Source: UKL13-2 sp036394575 (GTDB lineage Bacteria > Pseudomonadota > Gammaproteobacteria > Burkholderiales > Usitatibacteraceae). From it: 64,000 nucleotides of DNA. The position numbers and the translations under genes were made by a program. The DNA lies in contig DASWEY010000002.1 in NCBI GenBank assembly GCA_036394575.1, forward strand, positions 1 through 64,000, written 5' to 3'. Positions 46,957 to 55,941 of the stretch are shown here, in pieces; the stretch's first letter is position 1; each line of letters opens with the position of its first letter. The notes under the pieces are model-generated. The model saw nothing but the letters and a program-made list of their open reading frames with translations, searched no databases and was not told the origin of the DNA.

Positions 46957-48604
46957 AGACATGGCCGTTGCCTTGCGCCCGCGGACGGCCATGGAAGCCG
47001 TCGACCTCGGTTATGCGATGGTGCAGGTATGGTGGAAAGACGTGCTGGCCGCCTGGTGCGTGGTCTATTTGCCGGTGGTACTGCTGGTCAATTTGCTGTG
47101 CTGGAAGATGCCGGTGTTGGCAGCGGCCATCATGTGGTGGCTGAAGCCGGCATTCGATCGCGTCGTCCTGCATGTGCTGGCCAGTGCCACTTTCGGCGCC
47201 ATGCCCACGCTGCGGCAGACGCTGCGCGTGCTGCTGCGGCTGTGGTGGGGCAACAGCCTGTTTGCTGCCCTGACGTATGCACGCTTCAATTTTGCGCGTT
47301 CCTTCACCTTGCCGGTCACCCAGCTTGAAGGCAGCCGCGGCAACATCCGGCGCCAGCGCCGGCGCATTCTCGGACGCGAGGGCTGGGGCGCAGCCGTCTG
47401 GCTTACCGTCCTGTCGATGCATTTCGAGTTCATCCTGATCGTCTCCTGCTATTTGCTCGTCGACCTGTTCATGCCCCAGGAGCCGGGCTTTCGCTTTTCC
47501 TGGGCAAGCTTGTTCAATGCGCAGATGTCGACCGCCGGGCTGTTTGCGGCCAACGCGGTAAATGCCCTGGTGCTGTGCATGCTCGAGCCCTTTTATGTGG
47601 CCGCGGGATTCGCCATTTACCTCAACTGCCGCAGTGCGATTGAAGGCTGGGACGTTGAGCTTGCCTTCAAGCGTCTTGCTTCGCGCATGGAAGCGTCGCG
47701 CAGCAAGATCGCCGGCGGAGTGGCGCGGCTCGCAGCCAGCTTGCTGCTCGGCATTGCCGTGATGACGGCGATGATTGAGGCTCCTGATGTCAAGGCGCAG
47801 GAGGCGCCCGCCAAGGCCCAGAATGCGCCTGCCGTCGATACCAGGGCCACAGTCGATGACGATGATGACGACGAACTGGATGCGCCGCCGGCGCCATCGG
47901 CATCGACCCCCGTTACCGGCGCAAGGGACAAGGCGAAGAAGGTGCTGACGGCGCCGGAGTTTGGCCACTACGAAAATGAGCGCTATCTGCGCTATATCGG
48001 TCCCACCTGGGGCGAGCGCGAGCCCCCCAAAAGAAGCAAATCAAGCGTGCTCGATGCAATCGTGAAGTTTTTTGCTGAAAGCGCACGCGTCATTGCCTGG
48101 ATTGTTGTGGCCCTCGTGGCGACGGGATTGCTCTATCTGCTGGCGCGTTATGTCGGCATCAACGGCTGGCAGCGCGGCGCGAAGCGGGCGCCACCCGATA
48201 TGCTGTTCGGGCTCAATGTGCGTCCGGAATCGCTGCCCGACGATTTGCCGGCGGCGGCGCGCGCCTTCCTGGCCCGCGGCGAGATTCGCGCAGCGGTTGG
48301 CCTCTTGTATCGCGGCGCGCTGGTATCCCTGCTGCAGGAGGGGCGCATCGATATCGGTCGCGGCGATACCGAAGGCGAGTGCCTGTGGAGAGTCAAGGCA
48401 GCCTACCGGACGGATGCGGATGAGCAGGCAAAGGCTGCCTATTTCGATTCCCTGGTGCAGCTCTGGCAGCGGGTGGCCTATGCGCGGCTGGTAATCGAGG
48501 CGAACGAGGTGCAAGCGCTGGTTGATGTTTGGCCGCAACATTTCGCCGTTGATCGAACCGCGCAGGGAGCGGGTAGCGCGCCGCCAGTCGGGCAGGCGGC
48601 ATGA
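46946..48604 (+). CDS. Membrane protein with C-terminal DUF4129 domain
   Basis: A 552-residue protein. The first 290 residues carry about five hydrophobic helices. A low-complexity acidic linker follows (about 290-325, DDDDDDELDAPP). Another single membrane helix lies near 380-400 (VIAWIVVALVATGLLYLLA). The DUF4129 domain is at about 425-535 (LPAAARAFLARGEIRAAVGL, LYRGALVSLLQEG). DUF4129 is found in transglutaminase-like and MoxR-linked proteins; its role is unknown. Both ends overlap neighbouring genes, so translation is coupled across the operon. Confidence 0.82.
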   Translation: MRLEDMAVALRPRTAMEAVDLGYAMVQVWWKDVLAAWCVVYLPVVLLVNLLCWKMPVLAAAIMWWLKPAFDRVVLHVLASATFGAMPTLRQTLRVLLRLWWGNSLFAALTYARFNFARSFTLPVTQLEGSRGNIRRQRRRILGREGWGAAVWLTVLSMHFEFILIVSCYLLVDLFMPQEPGFRFSWASLFNAQMSTAGLFAANAVNALVLCMLEPFYVAAGFAIYLNCRSAIEGWDVELAFKRLASRMEASRSKIAGGVARLAASLLLGIAVMTAMIEAPDVKAQEAPAKAQNAPAVDTRATVDDDDDDELDAPPAPSASTPVTGARDKAKKVLTAPEFGHYENERYLRYIGPTWGEREPPKRSKSSVLDAIVKFFAESARVIAWIVVALVATGLLYLLARYVGINGWQRGAKRAPPDMLFGLNVRPESLPDDLPAAARAFLARGEIRAAVGLLYRGALVSLLQEGRIDIGRGDTEGECLWRVKAAYRTDADEQAKAAYFDSLVQLWQRVAYARLVIEANEVQALVDVWPQHFAVDRTAQGAGSAPPVGQAA

Positions 48605-49950
48605 AAGTCGATCATTCGCGCGCCATCTGGATGTTGTTCGGAGGCTTGCTGCTGGCGGGTGCGGTATATATCGGTCTCAATTGGTACGAAATCGCCGAGC
48701 GCCGGCATTGGGTCGGCGCGGAAGGCGAAGCAGCCCGCGACCCCTATCTCGCCATGAAGCGCCTGCTTGCTTCCATGGGCGCGAAAATGGTCACGCTTAA
48801 TCTTGGGCAGGACCTAGACCGGTTGCCGGGCAACGCGACCTTGTTCCTCGGCGATCGTCGCTTGTCGACGATGCCGCCGGATCGGGTGGCGCGGCTGGTA
48901 GCCTGGGTCCAGGCCGGGGGCCACCTGATCGTCGAAGCCGAACAGCCGACACTTGACGACCCGGTGCTGGCGGCGTTCGGACTCGGTCATGTCGGCCTGC
49001 GCCTGACAAAGTCGGGATTCGTCGAACACCACGATCGCAATGTCGGCAAGGGCGATGAAAAAGGCAAGGCCGAGGCGAAAGACGAAGACGAGGACGAAGG
49101 GCAAAGTGTTAACGCCGAATCGCTGCCCGGTGGCGAAGCGGGACAAGCCCTGCGTCGCCGCCTCAAATTGCCACTGAAGCTCGGCACCGAGGCGACCGAA
49201 GTGGTGTTTCCGGGAGGCGCCAGCTTCAAGGTCGTATTCACGGCTTACCAGAATCTGCGCTATCGCCAACCGCGCCAGGGCGCCGTCGAGGTGCGCGACC
49301 AGACCGGCCTGCGCCTCGTCCATTTCGCCGAGGGCAAGGGAAGGCTTACGGCGATTTCCAATTTTGATTTCATGACATGGCGCGCGCTGACACGCGAAGA
49401 CCATGCGGAATTTCTCTGGTACCTGATAAAGATTCGCGATGACAGCGCCACGCCGCTGGTCCTTACCGCCTTGCGCAGCCCCGACAGCGGTCTGTGGAAG
49501 TGGCTCGCCGCCCATGCCTGGATGGCGCTGCTGGCTTTGCTGGCCTTGCTGATTTTCTGGTTGATGCGCATGATGCGGCGCTTCGGTCCGCTGCTGCCGG
49601 AAGCGCCCATGGCGCGCCTCAGCCTGTCGGAACATCTGGACGCCATGGGCCACTACATTGGCCGCGGTGACGGCTGGGCGCCGTTGCTGAAGGCGGCACG
49701 CGAGCGTTTTATTGCCCGGCTTCATCGCGAGCGCTCGGCGCTGTACCGGGCGGACCCGGCAACGCTTGCAGCTGCGCTTGAACAGATGAGTGGCATCGGC
49801 GCCGCACGCATTCACCGTGCGCTGACGCAGGAAGCGAACAACCGCCGCAGTTTCGGCGAAATCATTCGCACCCTGCGCGCGCTCGAACACAGCATGAGCA
49901 GCGCAGCACGCAGCACCACAACGGCAACCTCCCGCCCTCGCGGCAATTAA
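48601..49950 (+). CDS. DUF4350 domain membrane protein
   Basis: A 449-residue protein. A membrane helix near residues 10-27 precedes the DUF4350 domain, a GAT/ThuA-like fold (DPYLAMKRLLASMGAKMVTL; FLGDRRLSTMPPDRVARLVAWVQAGGHLIVEAE). A charged linker rich in Glu, Asp and Lys (about 148-180) follows. A second helix (about 300-320, HAWMALLALLALLIFWLMRM) leads to a cytoplasmic tail with LSLSEHLDAMGHYIGR. It starts inside the stop of the preceding gene (ATGA) and is followed 14 bases later by the MoxR gene. Probably a membrane partner of that ATPase. Confidence 0.85.
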   Translation: MKVDHSRAIWMLFGGLLLAGAVYIGLNWYEIAERRHWVGAEGEAARDPYLAMKRLLASMGAKMVTLNLGQDLDRLPGNATLFLGDRRLSTMPPDRVARLVAWVQAGGHLIVEAEQPTLDDPVLAAFGLGHVGLRLTKSGFVEHHDRNVGKGDEKGKAEAKDEDEDEGQSVNAESLPGGEAGQALRRRLKLPLKLGTEATEVVFPGGASFKVVFTAYQNLRYRQPRQGAVEVRDQTGLRLVHFAEGKGRLTAISNFDFMTWRALTREDHAEFLWYLIKIRDDSATPLVLTALRSPDSGLWKWLAAHAWMALLALLALLIFWLMRMMRRFGPLLPEAPMARLSLSEHLDAMGHYIGRGDGWAPLLKAARERFIARLHRERSALYRADPATLAAALEQMSGIGAARIHRALTQEANNRRSFGEIIRTLRALEHSMSSAARSTTTATSRPRGN

Positions 49951-49963
49951 ACCAGGACCTTGT

Positions 49964-50962
49964 ATGACCGACAATCTCAACCCCGCAGCAACCATCGACA
50001 GCGAAAAACTGCAGCAGGCGACGCGCGTGTTGGGGGCGCTGCGCGCCGAAATCGACAAGGCCATGGTCGGGCAGCAGCAGATAGTCGATCAGACTCTGAT
50101 CGCGCTGCTCGCCGGCGGCCATGTGCTGATCGAGGGCGTGCCGGGTCTCGGCAAGACCTTGCTGGTCAAGGCCCTGGCCAAGGCTTTCGACGGCAGTTTT
50201 TCGCGCATCCAATTCACGCCCGATCTGATGCCCTCGGACGTGACCGGACATACCCTGTTCGATCCGAAGTCCGGCGATTTCACCACACGCAAGGGGCCGG
50301 TGTTCGCGCATCTGTTGCTGGCGGACGAAATCAACCGCGCACCGGCCAAAACCCAGGCGGCATTGTTGGAAGTGATGCAGGAGGCGCAGGTGACGATCGA
50401 AGCCACCGCCCATTTTCTGCCGATGCCGTTCATGGTGCTGGCCACCCAGAATCCGATCGAACAGGAAGGCACTTACCCGCTGCCGGAAGCGCAGCTGGAT
50501 CGCTTCCTGCTCAAGGTGCGCATCGATTATCCCGGGCTCGCCGAAGAAACCGCGCTGGTCAAAAGCGTCACCGCCAGTACCGTCGGCGACAAGCTCAATG
50601 TCGATGCGGTGGCCGCCATCGTCAAGCCGGAAACGATTGTCGCCCTGCAGCGGATCGCCGCCAATCTGACGATCGACGATAATGTGCTCGATTACGCCGT
50701 GCGCTTGGCGCGCGCCACGCGCGAGTTCAGCGGTTTTTCTGCCGGCGCCGGCCCGCGCGGCGGTATCGCCATGGTGCGCGCCGCGCGCGGCCAGGCGCTG
50801 ATGCAGGGGCGCAACTTCGTTACCCCGGATGATGTCAAGACCGTCGCCTTGCCGGTGTTGCGGCACCGCATCATGCCGTCGCCGGAAATGGAAATCGAAG
50901 GCCGCGATATCGATGAATTGCTGGCCGAAATGTTCGAGACCGTCGAGGCGCCGCGTGCCTGA
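49964..50962 (+). CDS. MoxR family AAA+ ATPase
   Basis: A 332-residue ATPase. Walker A is GVPGLGKTLLVKAL, Walker B is LLLADEINRAPAK, sensor 1 is VLATQNPIEQEGTYPLPEAQ with the following DRFLLKV arginine, and a helical lid follows. MoxR proteins act as chaperones for maturation of large or membrane-associated complexes, often with VWA/DUF58 partners. Its stop abuts the DUF58 reading frame. No methanol dehydrogenase genes are present, so the MoxR name should not imply methylotrophy. Confidence 0.95.
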   Translation: MTDNLNPAATIDSEKLQQATRVLGALRAEIDKAMVGQQQIVDQTLIALLAGGHVLIEGVPGLGKTLLVKALAKAFDGSFSRIQFTPDLMPSDVTGHTLFDPKSGDFTTRKGPVFAHLLLADEINRAPAKTQAALLEVMQEAQVTIEATAHFLPMPFMVLATQNPIEQEGTYPLPEAQLDRFLLKVRIDYPGLAEETALVKSVTASTVGDKLNVDAVAAIVKPETIVALQRIAANLTIDDNVLDYAVRLARATREFSGFSAGAGPRGGIAMVRAARGQALMQGRNFVTPDDVKTVALPVLRHRIMPSPEMEIEGRDIDELLAEMFETVEAPRA

Positions 50963-50986
50963 TTGGCGCATCCAAAGGTTGCGTCG

Positions 50987-52315
50987 ATGCGCATGATTCC
51001 GTCGACACGCCTGCTGTGGCTGCTGACCGCATGGCTTGGCGTCTCGGTCGTGATGTCTGCACTGCTGCCTGTGCAGTCCGGTCTGGCCGATTTCTGGTGG
51101 ATGGGCAGCGCGCTGCTGGCTCTGCTTGCACTTAGCGATGCGCTGGCCGGCCGTATCGGCGGTGACGTGCCCGCAGTGGAACGAAAAATAGCCGCGACCC
51201 TGCCGGTCGGCGTGTGGCGCGAGGTGATCTTGCGCTTTTCGCATGCGGGACGCGGCACGCTGCGTTTTCGTGCTTTCGATCGCTACCCCCAAGGCTGCGA
51301 GATTGAACATCTGCCGATGGCGATCAGCCTCGCGCCCGGCAACTTCGTGCTGGCCCGGTATCGTCTGCGCCCCGATGTGCGCGGCGATTTGCATTTCGGT
51401 CGGGTTTTACTGCGCATTCAGTCGCCATTCGGTCTGTGGGAAATAGTGCGCGAAAGCGGCGAGGAGACCGTGGTGCGCAGCTTCCCGAACTTTGCCGAAA
51501 TCACCCGCTATGCCTTGCTGGCTATCGATAACCGCCTCTCGCAGATCGGCGTGTTGCGCAAGCGGCGGCGCGGGGAAGGGCTCGATTTTCACCAGCTGCG
51601 CGAGTATCGGCAAGGCGACACCATGCGCCAGATCGATTGGAAGGCGACGGCGCGGATGCGCAAGCTGATTTCGCGCGAATACCAGGACGAGCGCGACCAG
51701 CAGATCGTGTTCCTGATCGACTGCGGGCGGCGCATGGCGGCGCGGGATGGCGAGCTTTCGCATTTCGATCACACCCTGAATGCGGTGCTGTTGCTGGCCT
51801 ATGTCGCTCTGCGCGAAGGCGATACTGCGGGGTTGATGACCTTTGCCACCGGCGACGAGCGCTTTGTCGCACCGCGCAAATCGGGTGCGACCATCAACCG
51901 CTTTTTGAATGCGCTGTATGGTCTGCAGCCGACCTTGCAGACCCCCGATTACTACCAGGCGGCGCTCGATCTGTCGCTGCGCCTGAAAAAACGTTCGCTG
52001 GTGATCATCGTTTCCAATCTGCGCGATGAAGACGCCGAAGGCCTGATGCCGGCACTGGCCTTGCTGCGCCGTCGCCATCTGGTGATGTTCGCGAATTTGC
52101 GCGAAGGCGTCGTCGAGCAAACCCTGCAGCGGCCGATCAGGAACGACGACGATGCCCTGACCTATGCCGCCGCCGCCAGCTATCTGGCCGACCGCGAGGC
52201 GCTCACCAGGCGTATGCAGGGGCAGGGCGTGCGTCTGCTCGATGTGGAGCCGGCGCGCCTGCCGATCGCCATGGTCAATCGCTATCTCGATCTGAAGCAG
52301 GGCGGGCAGTTCTAG
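50987..52315 (+). CDS. DUF58 domain protein
   Basis: A 442-residue protein. Two membrane helices (about 5-25 and 33-52) precede a beta-rich region and then the DUF58 core RRRGEGLDFHQLREYRQGD, followed by RQIDWKATAR, a region related to VWA folds with FLIDCGRRM where a metal site would sit. It is the standard partner of MoxR ATPases. ATG 50987 has AAAGG eight bases upstream; TTG at 50963 directly after the moxR stop is less likely. It closes the inserted group; glmM follows 61 bases later. Confidence 0.92.
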   Translation: MRMIPSTRLLWLLTAWLGVSVVMSALLPVQSGLADFWWMGSALLALLALSDALAGRIGGDVPAVERKIAATLPVGVWREVILRFSHAGRGTLRFRAFDRYPQGCEIEHLPMAISLAPGNFVLARYRLRPDVRGDLHFGRVLLRIQSPFGLWEIVRESGEETVVRSFPNFAEITRYALLAIDNRLSQIGVLRKRRRGEGLDFHQLREYRQGDTMRQIDWKATARMRKLISREYQDERDQQIVFLIDCGRRMAARDGELSHFDHTLNAVLLLAYVALREGDTAGLMTFATGDERFVAPRKSGATINRFLNALYGLQPTLQTPDYYQAALDLSLRLKKRSLVIIVSNLRDEDAEGLMPALALLRRRHLVMFANLREGVVEQTLQRPIRNDDDALTYAAAASYLADREALTRRMQGQGVRLLDVEPARLPIAMVNRYLDLKQGGQF

Positions 52316-52376
52316 GCGCGCCATTAGGTCCCTTGGCGCCGGGTGATAATGTCGTTTTGAAACACGAGCCAAACAC

Positions 52377-53726
52377 ATGAGCAGAAAATATTTCGGTACC
52401 GACGGCGTGCGCGGCAGAGTGGGTGAATTGCCGATCACGCCCGAATTCGTGCTGCGCCTGGGCCACGCGGCCGGGCGTGTGCTGGCCAGCCACGAGGCAG
52501 CCAACGGCGGCCGTCCCGCGGTGATGATCGGTAAGGACACGCGCATCTCCGGCTATATGCTGGAGAGTGCGCTCGAGGCGGGGCTGGCGGCCGCCGGTGT
52601 CGATGTGCTTCTGGTCGGGCCGATGCCCACGCCCGGCGTGGCCTATCTGACGCGCGCCTTGCGCCTGTCGGCCGGCATCATGATTTCGGCCTCGCATAAT
52701 CCCTTCGACGACAACGGCATCAAGTTCTTTTCCGGCGACGGACAAAAGCTGGACGATGCCGTCGAACACGCCATCGAGGCGATGGTCGACAAACCGGTGG
52801 CAACCATGGCCTCGATCGCATTGGGCAAGGCGCGGCGTGTCGACGATGCCGCCGGCCGCTATGTCGAATTCTGCAAAAGCACCTTCCCGGCCGCGCTCAA
52901 TCTGCGCGGTTATCGTCTGGTGGTGGACTGCGCCAACGGCGCTGCCTACGACATCGCGCCGCATGTATTCCGCGAGCTGGGCGCCGAGGTCATTGCCATT
53001 GCCAATCAGCCCAATGGTGTGAACATCAACGATCACTGCGGGGCCACGCACCCGGCCGCGATGCAGGCTGCGGTGCGCGAGCAGGGCGCCCATTTCGGCC
53101 TCGCGCTGGATGGCGATGCCGACCGCCTGATGATGTGCGATGCCGACGGCACCTTGTTCGATGGCGATCAGCTGTTGTACGCGATAGTCAAGGACCGGCA
53201 GACGCGCGGCGTGCTCAATGGCGGCGCCGTCGGCACCCTGATGAGCAATTTCGCGCTCGAGCAGGCGCTGGCCAAAATGGCGGTGCCGTTCGCCCGCGCC
53301 AATGTAGGCGACCGTTATGTGCTGGAAATGCTGCGCGCCAAGGGCTGGGAGTGCGGCGGCGAAAACTCCGGCCATCTGCTGTGCCTGGACAAGCACAGCA
53401 CCGGCGATGGCATCATCTCCGCGCTGCAGGTGCTGGCGGCATTGAGGCGCAGTGCCGCCAGCCTCGCCGAATACACCGCGCAATTGACCATGTTTCCACA
53501 AGTGCTGGTGAATGTGCGCACCCAGGGCAGCAATGGCTGGGCGAGCGATCCCGCCGTGACCAGGGTGGTGGCGTCGGCCGAGACTGCCTTGGCCGGGCAG
53601 GGGCGCGTGCTGCTGCGCGCCTCGGGCACCGAGCCGGTGATTCGCGTCATGGTGGAAGGCCGCGAGCGCGCTCAAATCGAGGCGCTGGCCGGCGCCATCG
53701 CCGGGGCGATCAAAAACAGCGTCTGA
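52377..53726 (+). CDS. glmM: Phosphoglucosamine mutase
   Basis: A 449-residue enzyme. KYFGTDGVRGRVG at the start, phosphoserine Ser106 in GIMISASHNPFDDNGIK, the metal loop LDGDADRLMM and the substrate loop GGENSGHLLC. RASGTEPVIRVMVEG binds phosphate near the C terminus. It converts glucosamine-6-phosphate to glucosamine-1-phosphate for peptidoglycan and lipopolysaccharide. A TGATAAT element just upstream suggests its own promoter after the inserted cluster. Confidence 0.97.
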   Translation: MSRKYFGTDGVRGRVGELPITPEFVLRLGHAAGRVLASHEAANGGRPAVMIGKDTRISGYMLESALEAGLAAAGVDVLLVGPMPTPGVAYLTRALRLSAGIMISASHNPFDDNGIKFFSGDGQKLDDAVEHAIEAMVDKPVATMASIALGKARRVDDAAGRYVEFCKSTFPAALNLRGYRLVVDCANGAAYDIAPHVFRELGAEVIAIANQPNGVNINDHCGATHPAAMQAAVREQGAHFGLALDGDADRLMMCDADGTLFDGDQLLYAIVKDRQTRGVLNGGAVGTLMSNFALEQALAKMAVPFARANVGDRYVLEMLRAKGWECGGENSGHLLCLDKHSTGDGIISALQVLAALRRSAASLAEYTAQLTMFPQVLVNVRTQGSNGWASDPAVTRVVASAETALAGQGRVLLRASGTEPVIRVMVEGRERAQIEALAGAIAGAIKNSV

Positions 53727-53741
53727 CAAAAACCAAAAATG

Positions 53742-53803
53742 AAACTCCAGCACTGGCGCGGCTTTTCGGCCTTTTTTGCCTGGAAAACCGCGCCGAATGG
53801 CGT
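53742..53803. repeat. Dispersed palindromic repeat, copy 3
   Basis: The 62-base element has arms AGCACTGGCGCGG and AAAACCGCGCCGAATGGCG at exactly the spacing seen at 1612-1673. T-rich DNA follows. It sits between two converging genes, so it may also end transcription from both sides. Confidence 0.7.
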
Positions 53804-53812
53804 TCTGCGTTT

Positions 53813-54961
53813 TTATTGCACCAGCTTGCCGTCGCGGCGTAGATAGGCGAGATCGACAAAGTGGGAACCGCGGTCGTTGCCGCGCGTGAATACCAGGGTC
53901 ATGCCATCGAGGTCGAAGCGCTTGTCGCCGCTCAGGGCGGCGGCGATGCTGCCGCGGGACAGGTCTTTGCCGGCGCGTTCCAACGCGCGCACCAGGCCTT
54001 TCGCGGCGAGGAAGCCTTCGAGGGTGAGATGCGACGGCGGCTCGTCGCGGAATTTCGCCATCAATGCGCGATGTTCGACCTGCAAGCGCGTATTGCTGGC
54101 GGCCGGATGCGGTACCACCTGGGTGATCAAGGTACTGACCGCAAAATCGGGCCGCGCAATTTCCAGCAGCGTACGGTGGTTTACGGTCGAGAATCCGACC
54201 ACATTGGTGCCTTTGTCCAGCATGCGAAAGCGTTTCAGAAACTCCGCCATGGCGATCGTGTCCGCCGCCACTACCACGACTTGCGGCTTCAATTGCGCGA
54301 GTTCGCGAACTGTCGCATCGATATTCCTGAGGTCGGTTGAGAGTGTAAACCGCGCCGCGGCCCCCAGGCCACGCGCCTTGAGTTCTTCGCCCAGCTGACC
54401 GGCAAGCGTCTCGCCGAGACGGTTTGCCGTGGCCAGCACGGCAAAATTTTTGTTGCCGAGCAGGGTGAAGTGCTGCACGATGTGCCGCGCTTCTTCGCGG
54501 TAGGTGGGGCGCACAAAGTAAATATGGTCGGCAGCACTGCCGATTTCGGCGCCGCTCAATGGCGCGTAGAGCGTCATCCCGGATGATTTGAAGTACGCAT
54601 CGCCCGCCACCGCGCGCAGACCGTCGTCGCCGACATAGCCGAACAGCACATCGACGCGGTCCTTTTCAATCAGTTCGCGCGTCAGGCGTACGGTATTTGC
54701 GGGCTGCCCGCCGTCGTCCTTTTCAATGACGGCAATCTTGCGTCCGTTGATGCCGCCGCTGGCGTTGATGTAATCGAAATAGGTGCGTGCCCCGGCCAGA
54801 TAGTCGCGACCGACATCGGCTTCGATGCCGCTTTGATCGGCAATATTGCCGATGCGGATTTCCTGGGCAAGCACGCCGGGGGCGTTGCCGGCGGCGAGGA
54901 TGACCAAGGCAAGGCGTGCAGCCAGGACCCGGGTGGCGAATTTTAGGGGTGCGCACATCAT
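53813..54961 (-). CDS. Branched-chain amino acid-type (LivJ-like) periplasmic binding protein
   Basis: A 382-residue type I periplasmic binding protein. The signal peptide (VLAARLALVILAAGNAPGVLA) is followed by QEIRIGNIADQSG and the lobe pattern YLAGARTYFDYINASGGINGRKI, typical of LivJ/Peripla_BP_6 receptors for amino acids, amides or aromatic acids. No livHMGF genes flank it, so it is an orphan receptor or works with a transporter elsewhere. Starts at 54961 and 54958 are adjacent ATGs; both give the same signal peptide. Confidence 0.88.
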   Translation of the reverse strand: MMCAPLKFATRVLAARLALVILAAGNAPGVLAQEIRIGNIADQSGIEADVGRDYLAGARTYFDYINASGGINGRKIAVIEKDDGGQPANTVRLTRELIEKDRVDVLFGYVGDDGLRAVAGDAYFKSSGMTLYAPLSGAEIGSAADHIYFVRPTYREEARHIVQHFTLLGNKNFAVLATANRLGETLAGQLGEELKARGLGAAARFTLSTDLRNIDATVRELAQLKPQVVVVAADTIAMAEFLKRFRMLDKGTNVVGFSTVNHRTLLEIARPDFAVSTLITQVVPHPAASNTRLQVEHRALMAKFRDEPPSHLTLEGFLAAKGLVRALERAGKDLSRGSIAAALSGDKRFDLDGMTLVFTRGNDRGSHFVDLAYLRRDGKLVQ

Positions 54962-55076
54962 CGGCTTTCTTTTATGATTTGAGATGACGACAATACGGCG
55001 CCAGTATTTCAGGCGCATGACTGTAATGGAACGATTATGTCGTCATCCGTGTGCCTGTGCGCTTGTGCAGCCGGCG

Positions 55077-55108
55077 AAAAAAAACCTGAAGCAAGCTTCA
55101 GGTTTTTT
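55077..55108 (-). terminator. Terminator after pstB
   Basis: CCTGAAG and CTTCAGG form the stem (within 55085-55102) with a CAAG-type loop; on the minus strand a run of eight T residues follows. It lies about 30 bases beyond the pstB stop. Confidence 0.88.
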
Positions 55109-55137
55109 CGAACCAAACGATCGGCGTGAAGCGTGAA

Positions 55138-55920
55138 TCAGCCGAAACGGCCGGTGATGTAATCCTCGGTTTCCTTGCGTTTCGGTTTGATGAACAGCTC
55201 GTCCGTCACCCCGTACTCGACCAGCTCGCCCAGATACATATAGGCGGTGTAGTCGGACACGCGCGCCGCCTGCTGCATATTGTGGGTGACGATGGCGATG
55301 GTGTAGTCCTCTTTCAGTTCATGCAGCAGCTCCTCGATCTTGGCGGTGGAGATGGGGTCCAGGGCCGAGGTCGGTTCGTCGAGCAACACCACTTCCGGTT
55401 TTACCGCGACCGCCCGGGCAATGCACAGGCGCTGCTGCTGGCCGCCGGACAGCGACAGGCCGCTCTGCTTGAGCTTGTCCTTGGCCTCGGTCCACAGGGC
55501 AGCCTTGTTCAGCGCCCACTCGACGCGCTCGTCCATTTCCGCTTTCGACAGATTCTCGTAAAGTTTCACGCCGAACGCGATATTGTCGTAAATCGACATC
55601 GGGAACGGCGTCGGCTTCTGGAATACCATGCCGACCTTGGCGCGCAGCAGGTTCAGGTCCTGGCCTTTGTCGAGAATGTTCTTGCCGTTCATGACGATGC
55701 GCCCCTCGGCGCGCTGCCCGGGGTACAGATCGTACATGCGGTTGAAGGTGCGCAACAGGGTCGATTTGCCACAGCCCGAGGGGCCGATGAAAGCGGTGAT
55801 GCGGCGCTCGAGAATTTCCAGGTTGATGTTTTTCAGGCCCTGGAAGTTGCCGTAGAAGAATTGCAGATGATCGACCCTGATCTTGGTGGCGGGCGCTGCG
55901 CTCGAAACGATGTCGTTCAT
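55138..55920 (-). CDS. pstB: Phosphate ABC transporter ATPase
   Basis: A 260-residue ATPase. Walker A is GPSGCGKSTLLRTFNRM, the phosphate-transporter-specific segment is VFQKPTPFPMSIYDNIAFG, the signature is LSGGQQQRLCIARA and Walker B is VVLLDEPTSALDP. It powers high-affinity phosphate uptake. It is the last gene of pstSCAB here; phoU, which often follows, is not in this place. Confidence 0.97.
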   Translation of the reverse strand: MNDIVSSAAPATKIRVDHLQFFYGNFQGLKNINLEILERRITAFIGPSGCGKSTLLRTFNRMYDLYPGQRAEGRIVMNGKNILDKGQDLNLLRAKVGMVFQKPTPFPMSIYDNIAFGVKLYENLSKAEMDERVEWALNKAALWTEAKDKLKQSGLSLSGGQQQRLCIARAVAVKPEVVLLDEPTSALDPISTAKIEELLHELKEDYTIAIVTHNMQQAARVSDYTAYMYLGELVEYGVTDELFIKPKRKETEDYITGRFG

Positions 55921-55941
55921 GTTTTTTCCGTAGAGAGTGCT

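Noticed and set aside
49964..50962. MoxR gene taken as evidence for methanol oxidation
   Set aside because: No methanol dehydrogenase or cytochrome genes are present, and MoxR ATPases are general chaperones.
49862..51394. 510-codon minus-strand frame opposite the DUF4350/MoxR/DUF58 genes
   Set aside because: Antisense to well-supported genes; His/Gln/Arg-rich.
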